Position numbers and translations under genes: made by a program
Part shown: positions 1 to 8,127 of the stretch, piece after piece
How the letters are laid out: the number at the start of each line of letters is the position of its first letter
Numbering within the stretch: position 1 is the first letter of the stretch
The notes under the pieces: generated by a model
The model's database searches: none
Told to the model about the DNA's origin: nothing
The model's input: the letters and a program-made list of their open reading frames with translations, nothing else
From: GW2011-AR15 sp964512765
GTDB taxonomy: Archaea > Nanobdellota > Nanobdellia > Woesearchaeales > GW2011-AR15
NCBI GenBank assembly: GCA_964512765.1
Contig: CAZEKF010000009.1
Coordinates: forward strand, 1-64,000
Length of the DNA: 64,000 bases
Direction of reading: 5' to 3'

Positions 1-710
1 CCCCCAGCTTTCATCTCTCACCGTCAGACCCGTTCTAGTTAGACGCCTTCGCCACAGGTGGTCCACAAGGGATTATCGCATTTTACCACTACCCCATGCA
101 TACCTCTAACTCCTCCCGGTCTCAAGATCAGCAGTCTCCTCTGCATGCTGTTTGGTTAAGCCAAACAATTTCACAAAGGATTTACTAACCCGGCTACAGA
201 TGCTTTAGGCCCAATAATACTGGTCCCCACTTGTGGCGCTGGTGTTACCGCGGCTGCTGGCACCAGTCTTGCCCACCACTTATTCTCCGAGCTATTTACA
301 CTCGGCAAAAGCTCATGCATTGCATGAGCACTCAGAGTCCCCTTATCACACTTGCGTGTATTGTAAAGTTTTCGCGCTTGCTATACTCCGTGGAGTCAGA
401 ACCCTTATCTCAGTGTTCTCCTCGAGGCTACCTCTTTCAAGGCCCCTACCGATCGTTGGCTTGGTGGGCCATTACCCCACCAACAACCTAATCGGCCGCC
501 GTCTCATCCTTAGGCGTAATCTTTCAGGGAAAGAACATTCCAGTATAATTCCCATATCAAGTATTAGACTCAGTTTCCCAAGCTTATCCTTGACCTAAGG
601 GCAGATTAACGACGTGTTACGGAACTTTCCGCCGGTGACCGAAGTCCCCTTGACTAGCTTAGCTAAATCGAACTCTGATAGCAGCGACCTCCCGCAGGAT
701 CAACGGGTAT
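1..710 (-). rRNA. rrs: 16S ribosomal RNA, 5' half (cut by window edge)
   Basis: Read on the minus strand, this is the first roughly 700 nt of an archaeal small-subunit rRNA. The universal 515-533 segment (GTGCCAGCAGCCGCGGTAA) is the complement of 244-262, and the mature 5' end near 710 reads ACCCGTTGATCCTGCGGG, the archaeal start region. The 3' half lies beyond position 1. The first short pairing is CCCG/CGGG instead of the usual archaeal CCGG/CCGG, a compensated change. Open frames on either strand here are artefacts of the rRNA. The L41e gene lies 240 nt upstream in the same direction. Confidence 0.97.
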
Positions 711-948
711 TATTTTAGAATAGCGTTTGTTATGCCGCACTACTCTCTTGTTTTACATCCTTCTGTATTATGTACGGTCTTTGGTATCAATTGTACTTTT
801 GAATTGTACGAGTTTACATCGTATCAAATGCCTTTTTCATACAAGATTTTCACGTCTTGTACACATGATTAACGTAATAGAATATTTGGAGATGATTAAG
901 ACTTGATAATGAAATTTCAAGTGGTATATAAACTTTATTGTTTCAGGA
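711..948 (-). promoter_or_regulatory. 16S rRNA leader / spacer after L41e
   Basis: This 238-nt non-coding spacer separates the L41e stop from the 16S 5' end. It holds a perfect 7-bp inverted repeat (TACAAGA at 840-846, TCTTGTA at 855-861) and two copies of a GTACAATT-like direct repeat near 790-810. Such pairing could belong to a pre-16S processing stem, but the partner strand beyond the 16S 3' end is outside the window. I see no convincing TATA box close to the rRNA, so co-transcription with L41e is possible (inference). Confidence 0.4.
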
Positions 949-1050
949 CTATTTCTGTGCTCTTTTCCGCATTTCTTTCTTCATTCGCTTACGCTGCCAT
1001 TTCCAGCGCATCTGTCGCTTCTTTTTCCATCGTCTTGAACTTCGTTTCAT
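949..1050 (-). CDS. rpl41e: 50S ribosomal protein L41e
   Basis: A 33-codon gene beginning MKRSSRRWKKKRQMRWKWQ and ending KRAQK. Nearly every residue is Arg, Lys, Trp, Met or Gln, and the RRWKKKRxMRWKWxRKRMKK arrangement matches archaeal/eukaryotic L41e, the smallest ribosomal protein, a single helix lying between the ribosomal subunits. The codon before the ATG is a stop (TAA), so the start is fixed. It points toward the 16S gene. It is easily missed because of its size; a longer frame on the opposite strand (903-1088) is its shadow. Confidence 0.9.
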   Translation of the reverse strand: MKRSSRRWKKKRQMRWKWQRKRMKKEMRKRAQK

Positions 1051-1153
1051 TTATGTACCATCTCAGAGGAAAAACTTGGTGTTTTTAAAGGTATCGAATA
1101 TGTCCAATTTATTTTAAATAGATTTTTATGTAAAAAATATTTTCAGCTGGAAG

Positions 1154-1813
1154 ATGAGTAATCCAGTTTATGATGAAGTCCATGAGCTTCTTATGGCAAA
1201 ATATTTTGAGAAAGGATATTTACAGAATGGCTACTCAGGACAAAGAGATTTTGCTGAAACAATGTCAAAGTCAGTTATAAGACGAATTTCTAATGAATCT
1301 GGAATTGTTCAGATTTTTGTTTTGATGAATTCAGCTGATATTTCAAATATTGTTGTACATTCTTCAAGTGCAATTAAAGGAACAGAATATAGGAGACAAG
1401 CTAATGTAGATTTAAATGTATTACATGATAACAAACGATTGATTGGTAAACCTGGGTGTAATTGGTATATGAATAGAAGGTTTGGTAGAAGAATATATGC
1501 TTCCGTAGAAATTGATCCAAACAATTTAATTGATCATTTATTAGATTTCTCCATAGGTCATTTTGAAAATAAATTTGGTTGGAGTCAAGAAGTTAAGGCT
1601 AAATTATATTTTGACAATGAAGTGGTTGTTCAAGAGTCAGGTTTTGGTCAAACTCAAATGTCGTTTGCAATATCAAAGCGCCTTGAAAGAGGAGAAAGAA
1701 ACCACAATGCAAAAAGAAATCCAGGTACAACCTATGCTGATAAACTATATGTGTTTACAGCTTGTTATTCATCAGAATCAATAGATGCAGTCAAGCAAAG
1801 TTTAGATTTCTGA
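1154..1813 (+). CDS. Hypothetical protein, 219 aa
   Basis: No family recognised. The protein is soluble, with no membrane segment or signal peptide, and looks like mixed alpha/beta. The first 45 residues are helical (MSNPVYDEVHELLMAKYFEK). A later strand-rich part contains YMNRRFGRRIYASVEID and a basic stretch KRLERGERNHNAKRNPG near residues 176-192. The start is the first ATG after an AT-rich TATA-like tract near 1109. It is divergent from L41e. It belongs to the scattered single-gene orphans of this window that have AT-rich codon use and lie outside operons. Confidence 0.6.
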   Translation: MSNPVYDEVHELLMAKYFEKGYLQNGYSGQRDFAETMSKSVIRRISNESGIVQIFVLMNSADISNIVVHSSSAIKGTEYRRQANVDLNVLHDNKRLIGKPGCNWYMNRRFGRRIYASVEIDPNNLIDHLLDFSIGHFENKFGWSQEVKAKLYFDNEVVVQESGFGQTQMSFAISKRLERGERNHNAKRNPGTTYADKLYVFTACYSSESIDAVKQSLDF

Positions 1814-1937
1814 GTATGAGTAATCTATTTACAAAAAAGTTAATAAATGAAAACATGCCCCAGCTGAGACCTAGAAGAAAAGTTCGTTTCCTTACTTTTT
1901 AAGACTCTTTATTACTATATATATATTAATGGATAAC

Positions 1938-3098
1938 TTACTTATTGATCATGTCATATATTTTTTTAGTATTTTCACACATTAATTCAACAGAGAAGTT
2001 ACTAATTATATGTTCACGTGATTTTGTTGCATGTTCTTTTAGCCACTTATCATTTTTTACTGTAGAAACTACAGCTTTCGCAATCTCTTGATGTTTACCT
2101 GGATTAAATAATAAGCCATGTTCTGAAATTATTTCAGGTATTGCACCTGATCTCGCACCAATCACTGGTGTTTCACACGCCATTGCTTCAATAGCTACCA
2201 TTCCAAACGGTTCACTCCATCTGCTTGGAAATACATATATGTCAGCAGCCCCGTACAATTCAAGAAGTTCCTCTTTAGTTACCCAACCTAATAAATATGT
2301 GTGCCTTAAATTCAGTTTTTTAATAAGATTTTTTAGATAATTAAAATAAGGCCCATCGCCAGAAATTAATGTTGTAACACCCTCTTTTTCATATTGCTTA
2401 GCAGCATTAATAAGATCTTCATGCCCTTTCTCTTTTGTTAAAAATCCAGTTGATAAAACTAATTTTTTTCCTAGACAATTATACTTTTGCTTTACTTTAT
2501 TTTTCTTTTCTCCTGGAACAGGTTTAAACTCATCAGTATCAACACCTAAATATACAACTATAATTTTTGAGCTATTAATATTAAATTCTTTTTTTATCTG
2601 ATTTGCAGTAAATTTACTATTTGCAAGAATATATTCTGAATTTTCCAGTCCTTCTTTGGCAATCTTATAATTTCTCTTTGATTCCAGTGAAGAATTTACG
2701 CCAGTACCATGAGCTGAAACAACATATTTTACACCAGTTTTTTCTTTTATTTTGCTGCAACAGTATGGTAAAATTGAACAGTGATTAGCGTGCATTAATG
2801 TGTTTCCTTTAACACTTTCTAATCCGGCTTTTGTAAAAATATCAATTAATTTGAAAAATTCTTTATCAGATATTTCAGAAAGTTTAATGTTTATTTTGAC
2901 ATCGTTCCTTCCTTGATAAACCGGAATTTGAAAAGGTATCTCTGGTGTTGTTATTTTTATTCCATCTAATGGTTTGATCTTCATTCCACAAACTAAATGA
3001 ACTTGGTTTTTTGTTTTGAAATAATTCATTATATACCTTAAATAAATACCACTTCCGCGTTCATAAGGTCTATGGAGAAAAAGATACGAAATATTCAT
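1938..3098 (-). CDS. Glycosyltransferase family 4 (GT-B fold)
   Basis: A 386-residue protein of normal GT4 length that should transfer a sugar from an activated donor to a lipid- or protein-linked glycan on the cytoplasmic face of the membrane. The N-terminal acceptor half begins MNISYLFLHRPYERGSGIYLR. The C-terminal Rossmann half has GYLTKEKG-type and GDGPY segments (residues ~225-255), then PSRWSEPFGMVAIEAMACETPVIG around residues 300-322, the E-x7-E nucleotide-sugar motif of GT4. The gene starts 2 bp after the end of the nucleotidyltransferase gene at 3101-3898, so the two form a unit supplying and using an NDP-sugar. Donor and acceptor are unknown. Confidence 0.9.
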   Translation of the reverse strand: MNISYLFLHRPYERGSGIYLRYIMNYFKTKNQVHLVCGMKIKPLDGIKITTPEIPFQIPVYQGRNDVKINIKLSEISDKEFFKLIDIFTKAGLESVKGNTLMHANHCSILPYCCSKIKEKTGVKYVVSAHGTGVNSSLESKRNYKIAKEGLENSEYILANSKFTANQIKKEFNINSSKIIVVYLGVDTDEFKPVPGEKKNKVKQKYNCLGKKLVLSTGFLTKEKGHEDLINAAKQYEKEGVTTLISGDGPYFNYLKNLIKKLNLRHTYLLGWVTKEELLELYGAADIYVFPSRWSEPFGMVAIEAMACETPVIGARSGAIPEIISEHGLLFNPGKHQEIAKAVVSTVKNDKWLKEHATKSREHIISNFSVELMCENTKKIYDMINK

Positions 3099-3100
3099 AA

Positions 3101-3898
3101 TTATGTATCCTCATTAAGATTAACAATCTTTTTAATATTGTTTCGAACTAATTTTTTTCTTTTTTCTAGGAAATACTTATTAGCATCATTATACGATTCA
3201 AATGAACCTATATCAAACCAAGGACCTTCAAAGTTATATGCATAAACATCTTCTTTTTCAATTAACCATTTTATAAAATTTCCCTGCGCATCAGGATTAT
3301 TGCCTTTATCCAGGTATTCTTTGAATAATCCAAGATCTTTCTTTGGAAGTATGAAACACGCAGTATTGATAAGACTTGTCTTCGGATTCAATGGTTTTTC
3401 TTCAAAATCAATAATTTTTCCATTATTGTCTACATCCACAACACCATATCTCCCTTTGATTTTATCCTTGTCTTTGTAGTCATAAACAGCTACTAAGGGT
3501 GCTTTTTTCTCTTTATATTCTAAAAACATTTTTCGTAAAGGAAAATCAAACAAATTATCTCCACCTATTACGAATATATCTGATTTAATATTTAACTTTT
3601 CAATTAAAAGATGCAATGATGCAATAGATCCTAACTTATCATCTTCCCTGATAGGTTTTTCTATTAGCAAAGTAGTATTTTTTCTAATTTGATACTTTGA
3701 AAACCATTCTTTAAAATGAAATTCAAAAAAAGAATTGGTTGAAATAATACATTCATTGATTCTCCTAACCATCTCTAAATTCTCAAGAGTATATTCAATA
3801 ATTGTTTTACCTGCTACAGGAAGCAAAGGCTTTGGCTGGTTTTTTGTTATTGGATATAGCCTAGTCGCAAACCCACCCGCAAGAATAATTGCTTTCAT
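3101..3898 (-). CDS. Sugar-1-phosphate nucleotidyltransferase (RmlA-like)
   Basis: At 265 aa, this enzyme should make an NDP-sugar from NTP and a hexose-1-phosphate. The N terminus carries the signature MKAIILAGGFATRLYPITKN followed by KPLLPVAGK, the nucleotide loop and the catalytic Lys. Further motifs are IGGDNLF (metal-binding Asp), RYGVVD, EKP and the C-terminal WFDIGSFESY. It is clearly the short form without a left-handed beta-helix domain. Whether the product is dTDP-, UDP- or GDP-linked cannot be read from the sequence. First gene of a two-gene unit with the GT4 enzyme; divergent from the gene at 3940. Confidence 0.9.
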   Translation of the reverse strand: MKAIILAGGFATRLYPITKNQPKPLLPVAGKTIIEYTLENLEMVRRINECIISTNSFFEFHFKEWFSKYQIRKNTTLLIEKPIREDDKLGSIASLHLLIEKLNIKSDIFVIGGDNLFDFPLRKMFLEYKEKKAPLVAVYDYKDKDKIKGRYGVVDVDNNGKIIDFEEKPLNPKTSLINTACFILPKKDLGLFKEYLDKGNNPDAQGNFIKWLIEKEDVYAYNFEGPWFDIGSFESYNDANKYFLEKRKKLVRNNIKKIVNLNEDT

Positions 3899-3939
3899 AT
3901 ATTAAACAAAATTAGAGGGGTTTTAATAATTTTTCTATA

Positions 3940-5487
3940 ATGAAATACGAAAATATTTATACTCTAGTTAGTTTTAATATGTGTGTTCACATGAAGCATA
4001 ATTTTGTTGTGTCTGGTCTTTTAGAAAAAAATGATAAAACGTATTTTGTTGTTGATTTTGATAAATTTGAATTCAGAAAATTTTCTGATATAATTAGTAT
4101 ACAAAATAAATATTTAGATAAAGATTCACAAAGAATAATAGCTCTTCTTCCTGTTGAGATTCATAATTCTCAACTATTTAAAAACAAAATTTCTGCTCAT
4201 TTGAAATCAATAAAACAAAATAGGTTGGTAAATTTAATAAGATCCACATATGTTCGAGAAAATAAAGAAGTATCTCTGAATGTTAAACCTGATTTTGACA
4301 GATATTTTTTGAAAAATAATAATTTTTTGAGAGAAATATCGAGATTAACTAGCCCGAACAAAAATGTAATTAATTACGTTACTGAAAAAGAAATAAGAGA
4401 ATTTGTAAACTGTAACAAAAAAGAACTTTTTGATAAATTATCATACATAAAAAATAATCTTTACACTAATGATACAGTTTGGAAAGAAAATCTAAAAAAA
4501 ATTTCAGTAGGATTGATTCTTCCAACATATAATGAAGTTAATTTTGAGTCAAACATCCAGAGAGTTCATAAATTATTCAAAACAGGATTAGTTAATGAAA
4601 TTATAATCACTGATGGATATTCCACTGAATATAAACCTTCTTCTGTTAAATCAAAATTATTAGACAAAGGTATTGATATTGACTACACTATAATCAAACA
4701 AAATGGTAGTGGTAAAGGAGAAGCAATTGAAGCAGCATTAAAATATGCTCATGCAGTTGGACATGATTTTGTTATATGTGTAGATTCTGATAATTTACCT
4801 TCAATTAGAGAGGTTTATCCAGACTCACCTTTAGACATGGATATAGAATATTTTGTTAGGAAGTTTATTAGTTCTATTATTAAAACCATAAATGGAAAAG
4901 GAATAGAGATAGCAAAGAACACGTTCTTTAAAGCATCGTACTTAAGAATGCCACAAATTAAAAAAACTCTTGACATTAGGTTTGGTCTTGCAACAACAAG
5001 TGTGAAAGATTTCTTTTCAAGATATATTCATTCAGAAAAAAATCTTTACCCTCTAAGCGGTGAGATTGCATGTAATCCTAAATTCTTTTTGGAGAAATTA
5101 AACTTAACAAAAAACTTAGTCAAATTAATTAATGTTGAAAAGGAACAATATTGTGGTGTTAATGTGCCATCTGGATTCTGTCTTGAAAACTTTTGGAATG
5201 CAGTTATTGATGTTAACCATTACAATGTATATTATGTAAATATGCTTTTACACCATCATGGTCCTGTCAAGAAATCCTCCAAAAAATCAATTGAAGATCA
5301 AAGAGGAGAAGTCATGACCGGCGTTTGTGCGGGTATTAGCGCATCTTTGTCAAAAAATGAAAATATGAAAAAACTTTTTAAAAAAATTCCAAAAGATGTA
5401 ATTAGATCAAACAGAGTAATTCTAGAAATTGAAGGAAATATTAAAAATAAAAAACTGGTTATTAAAGATTATAAGATCTATGATTAA
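3940..5487 (+). CDS. Two-domain glycosyltransferase, GT2/GT81-like
   Basis: 515 residues. The first ~185 have no family I recognise and look like an extra alpha/beta domain. From residue ~188 a GT-A domain begins with VGLILPTYNE, then EIIITDGYST, GSGKGEAIEAAL and a DSDN metal motif near residues 280-284. PLSGEIACNP near 370 resembles the PLxGE segment of glucosyl-3-phosphoglycerate synthases, and a late MLLHHHGPVKKS holds likely metal-binding His residues. Together this suggests a GpgS/MpgS-type enzyme putting a sugar on phosphoglycerate (compatible solute) or another small acceptor. It is longer than GpgS (~330 aa) because of the N-terminal domain. The substrate remains a guess. Confidence 0.75.
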   Translation: MKYENIYTLVSFNMCVHMKHNFVVSGLLEKNDKTYFVVDFDKFEFRKFSDIISIQNKYLDKDSQRIIALLPVEIHNSQLFKNKISAHLKSIKQNRLVNLIRSTYVRENKEVSLNVKPDFDRYFLKNNNFLREISRLTSPNKNVINYVTEKEIREFVNCNKKELFDKLSYIKNNLYTNDTVWKENLKKISVGLILPTYNEVNFESNIQRVHKLFKTGLVNEIIITDGYSTEYKPSSVKSKLLDKGIDIDYTIIKQNGSGKGEAIEAALKYAHAVGHDFVICVDSDNLPSIREVYPDSPLDMDIEYFVRKFISSIIKTINGKGIEIAKNTFFKASYLRMPQIKKTLDIRFGLATTSVKDFFSRYIHSEKNLYPLSGEIACNPKFFLEKLNLTKNLVKLINVEKEQYCGVNVPSGFCLENFWNAVIDVNHYNVYYVNMLLHHHGPVKKSSKKSIEDQRGEVMTGVCAGISASLSKNENMKKLFKKIPKDVIRSNRVILEIEGNIKNKKLVIKDYKIYD

Positions 5488-5592
5488 AATCAACTTAATC
5501 TTTATTCCATTGAAGGGAAATGTATATTTAGCTCACTGTCCAACCAAGGAAGTATTTCTATTAAATTTTATCGTCGAGAAAATGTAAAAACA

Positions 5593-5717
5593 TGCCCCGG
5601 CCGGGACTTTCGAAAGCTTAGAATCAACTAATGCTTGTTCGAACCCGGGTCACGGCCTTTCTTTTTCAAGAATGAATCGAAAGGGCCGTATGATTGGCCG
5701 GACTACACCACCAGGGC
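5593..5717 (-). tRNA. tRNA-Glu(TTC) with two introns
   Basis: Minus-strand gene. Acceptor 5' GCCCTGG (5717-5711) pairs with CCGGGGC (5600-5594), with A73 at 5593; CCA is not encoded. The D arm GTGTAGTCCGGCCAATCA is typical of archaeal tRNA-Glu. Anticodon stem CGGCC/GGCCG encloses loop CTTTCG plus A38 with anticodon TTC at 5681-5679. Removing a 19-nt intron at 37/38 (5677-5659) and a 31-nt intron in the T loop at 59/60 (5637-5607) gives a 75-nt cloverleaf with a perfect T arm CCGGG-TTCGAAT-CCCGG. The T-loop intron folds into its own hairpin (AAGC-A-TTAG / CTAA-GCTT). Intron ends were placed by hand to restore pairing and could slip by a base. Confidence 0.85.
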
Positions 5718-5820
5718 ATAATTGTTTTTTTTGTTCGTGCTATTTCTTTTTGAAATAGCACTGGGTTTTGCGTATTAAGTGAGCGTAACCAGTTACCGTT
5801 GGCTACACCACCAGGGCATA
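5703..5820 (-). repeat. 18-bp direct repeat duplicating the tRNA-Glu 5' end
   Basis: The 18 bp at 5703-5720 (ctacaccaccagggcata), which are the first 15 nt of tRNA-Glu plus 3 upstream nt, recur identically at 5803-5820, exactly 100 bp away. After the copied part the second locus does not continue as tRNA-Glu: minus-strand sequence gives a 7-bp hairpin (GTAGCCA/TGGTTAC) and then a perfect 10-bp hairpin GTGCTATTTC-loop-GAAATAGCAC (5737-5761). No matching acceptor 3' half exists within the 100 bp. It may be a tRNA relic, an integration scar, or a 5' tRNA half; the sequence does not decide. Confidence 0.7.
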
Positions 5821-5875
5821 CTTTGGTAATATGTTTGAAGAATTTTTGGATGATTTATAAAAGTTGCTGAAATGA

Positions 5876-7126
5876 TCAAATTTTGTTTAAGTATTCTTTG
5901 AATGTCAATAAAGCATTTTTTGTACAAATATCTTTCATTTTACAATCTTTCACTTTTTTAAAGAACTTTTTATTAGTACGGTCTTTTTTATAACATGCAC
6001 TACAAAACGATGGAAGGTATCCTAGTTCAACAATCATTTTGACAACTTCGCTGACTGGACGTGTGTCACCTAAAAAGAATTGTTCAGTAGATTCATCATA
6101 CTTCATTTTTCTATAACCACCAACAGTGGTTCTGGATCCAGCGCTCATCTCAGAAACAATTCCAGCTAATTCAGCTCTTACTTCAGGCGTTTCTCTAGTT
6201 GTTAAAATAATCTCTGTCCATGGAATTGCTAATCTTAAAACAGCAACAACTTTCTTGAATTCTCGCGTAGATAAAGGAGCAGGAGGGTCAAGTGAAAAAG
6301 GAGCTTCATTCGCAGGTTCAAGCCGCGGAACAGAAATGGATCTTGGTCCATGACCATATTTTTTGATCAAATAAGTTGAATGTTGTAATAAACATAAAAC
6401 TTCAAATTTATAATCATACAAACCAAATAAAACACCTAGACCAATATCATGAATACCTGATTCCAATGCTCTGTTAAATGTATTAACTCTAAAATCATAG
6501 TTCCCTTTAGGAGTATTTTTTGGGTGCACTTCTTCATATGTTTGTTTATGATATGTTTCCTGGAAAATTCTATATGTAGCGAAACAATTATTATCTTTAG
6601 TTTTTTTTGAGAGTTCAGTATAATACTTTTTTGATACTGGCGCAAAATTAACATTAATCTCACAATCATCGTCAAACACGTCTGTGACCATCTTAATATG
6701 ATTTACAATTTGTTTGACAGTAACTGATTCACCATAAACTAAACAAATCCTTTTGTGAAATAATTCTTTTAGAATTTCTGTTTCTTCCCTGATCTCATCA
6801 TCTTTTAAGGTTTTTCGCTCTAACAACTTATTATCTTTTCTAAATCCACAATATACACAATTATTGATACATACGTTTGATATGTACAATGGAGCAAATA
6901 TTTTTATCCTTTTTCCAAAAATGTTATTCTTAACATGTTTTGCAGTTTCTATTATTCTATTTTCTAAAACCTGGTTATCAACATGAAGCAATGCTGCAGT
7001 ATCACTTAAAGATAATCCTTTCAAATTCTTACTTTTTTCTAAAACTGCAATTATTTTCTTTTCAGTGGCTTTCTTAGATTTTGTAAGTTCCTTATTAATT
7101 TGCTGTTCGTTTATTATGTCTTGCAT
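5876..7126 (-). CDS. hydG: [FeFe]-hydrogenase maturase HydG (radical SAM)
   Basis: 416 aa. HydG cleaves tyrosine with a radical SAM cluster and builds the Fe(CO)2(CN)(Cys) synthon for the H-cluster of [FeFe]-hydrogenase. The radical-SAM motif is C86-x3-C90-x2-C93 (NVCINNCVYCGF). The HydG-specific C-terminal cluster site C-x2-C-x22-C is exact (C375, C378, C401: CSACYKK...ICTKNALLTF), which separates HydG from the thiazole enzyme ThiH, which lacks this CO/CN-forming site. It is somewhat shorter than bacterial HydG (~470 aa). The gene follows a winged-helix protein by 3 bp and is surely co-transcribed. HydE, HydF and the hydrogenase itself are not in the window. Confidence 0.9.
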   Translation of the reverse strand: MQDIINEQQINKELTKSKKATEKKIIAVLEKSKNLKGLSLSDTAALLHVDNQVLENRIIETAKHVKNNIFGKRIKIFAPLYISNVCINNCVYCGFRKDNKLLERKTLKDDEIREETEILKELFHKRICLVYGESVTVKQIVNHIKMVTDVFDDDCEINVNFAPVSKKYYTELSKKTKDNNCFATYRIFQETYHKQTYEEVHPKNTPKGNYDFRVNTFNRALESGIHDIGLGVLFGLYDYKFEVLCLLQHSTYLIKKYGHGPRSISVPRLEPANEAPFSLDPPAPLSTREFKKVVAVLRLAIPWTEIILTTRETPEVRAELAGIVSEMSAGSRTTVGGYRKMKYDESTEQFFLGDTRPVSEVVKMIVELGYLPSFCSACYKKDRTNKKFFKKVKDCKMKDICTKNALLTFKEYLNKI

Positions 7127-7129
7127 CTT

Positions 7130-8125
7130 TTACACGTACAATACTTTTGATGTTCTGTTTAATTTATCAATTCTTTTCAACATATCATTTTTTGATTCAA
7201 CACTAAATAGTTCTAGTTCATCTAAAATAATTTCTTCACCGTCTCTCTTTAACTCTTCAAGAGAAAACTCTGACAAAGCTCTTTCCTTAAATGATTTAAT
7301 AATAAACTTGTCCTTATTTTCAATTACTTTTATGTCTTCTTTAATGTTCCATAAATCTTGAAATATGTCCCAAAAATTAATATCCCTAACATCTCTAATC
7401 TCTGAATATATTTTGTCAAGGAGACTGCTAAGAACAGGACCGTAAAATATTTGATACACTGCATGATTATAAATTCCAACTTCACAGGTACTGATAAACT
7501 TAGAGTTAACTTTGCATGAAACATTATGTGTGTAGAAAAATTTTTGTGTCCATTTATCCAATAAATGGTTTCCTTGGATTAAAACGTGAAATTGAACATT
7601 ATTCTTCTTAAAATCTTTAATTCTGTTAAATTCAGATTTTGGATCAATTAAAGGCCACCAAGAATGTTTAATAGCTCTGATAAAAATTTTTTGTTCCTTA
7701 AAATCTTTTTTAGCAAATAAATATTCCATTTCTGACATATACTCAGAAAATTTTTCAAGTGTTGGAAACACTAAAGTACGAGTTGTTTGATCTTTATGAA
7801 TGTCATTATTTTTTAAGTCTTGTTTCGTGGTATATTTTCCTTGGTTTTGTTCTGATAAATCAGTTTTTTCTATTTTTTCAACAAAAAGTCTTAAATTATT
7901 GATCCACTGCGGGTTTAACTCATATGCCTTGTTTTTATGTTCTAATATTTCCTGTTCAACCATCAGTTTCAATGTTTTATGAACTGCTTGGTAAGTAACA
8001 TTCAAAGCATACTGTTTTTTAAGAGCTGAGTTAATCTTCTTAGTGTTTAAATTGGGTTGTGTTACTAATATTGATATTATTTTATCTTTAGTGGAAGTAG
8101 ATTCATTATCAAACACAGGTAACAT
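7130..8125 (-). CDS. Winged-helix transcription regulator upstream of hydG
   Basis: 331 aa. Residues ~10-70 form a winged-helix DNA-binding domain (KDKIISILVTQPNLNTKKIN ... VTYQAVHKTLKLMVEQEIL). A linker follows, then a ~200-residue domain I cannot assign, containing FIRAIKHSWWPLID and VQFHVLIQGNHLLDKW, possibly a ligand- or redox-sensing module of the TrmB/PLD-like type seen in archaeal regulators. It is the first gene of the hydG unit and starts 3 nt after one of two identical palindromes (8128-8143 and 8156-8171) that flank its TATA box, the usual layout for autoregulation. The regulated metabolite is unknown. Confidence 0.75.
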   Translation of the reverse strand: MLPVFDNESTSTKDKIISILVTQPNLNTKKINSALKKQYALNVTYQAVHKTLKLMVEQEILEHKNKAYELNPQWINNLRLFVEKIEKTDLSEQNQGKYTTKQDLKNNDIHKDQTTRTLVFPTLEKFSEYMSEMEYLFAKKDFKEQKIFIRAIKHSWWPLIDPKSEFNRIKDFKKNNVQFHVLIQGNHLLDKWTQKFFYTHNVSCKVNSKFISTCEVGIYNHAVYQIFYGPVLSSLLDKIYSEIRDVRDINFWDIFQDLWNIKEDIKVIENKDKFIIKSFKERALSEFSLEELKRDGEEIILDELELFSVESKNDMLKRIDKLNRTSKVLYV

Positions 8126-8127
8126 TC

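Noticed and set aside
231..598. Two overlapping open frames of 86 and 121 codons
   Set aside because: They lie inside the 16S rRNA gene on its opposite strand; the rRNA signal is unambiguous.
903..1088. 61-codon plus-strand frame with a hydrophobic look
   Set aside because: It is antisense to the L41e gene; its apparent signal-like character comes from complement of Arg/Lys codons.
1851..1870. AAACATGCCCC matching the 3' flank of tRNA-Glu (5588-5598), as if a tRNA 3' half
   Set aside because: Only 11 nt agree; the adjacent sequence does not form a T arm, with or without an intron.
5737..5761. Perfect 10-bp hairpin as a terminator for the tRNA-Glu region
   Set aside because: On the tRNA strand it is followed by A-rich, not T-rich, sequence, and it lies upstream of the tRNA.
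6126..6353. Plus-strand frames inside hydG
   Set aside because: Antisense shadows of a protein with intact catalytic motifs.
5876..7126. Annotation as thiazole synthase ThiH
   Set aside because: The exact C-terminal C-x2-C-x22-C cluster site specific to HydG is present.
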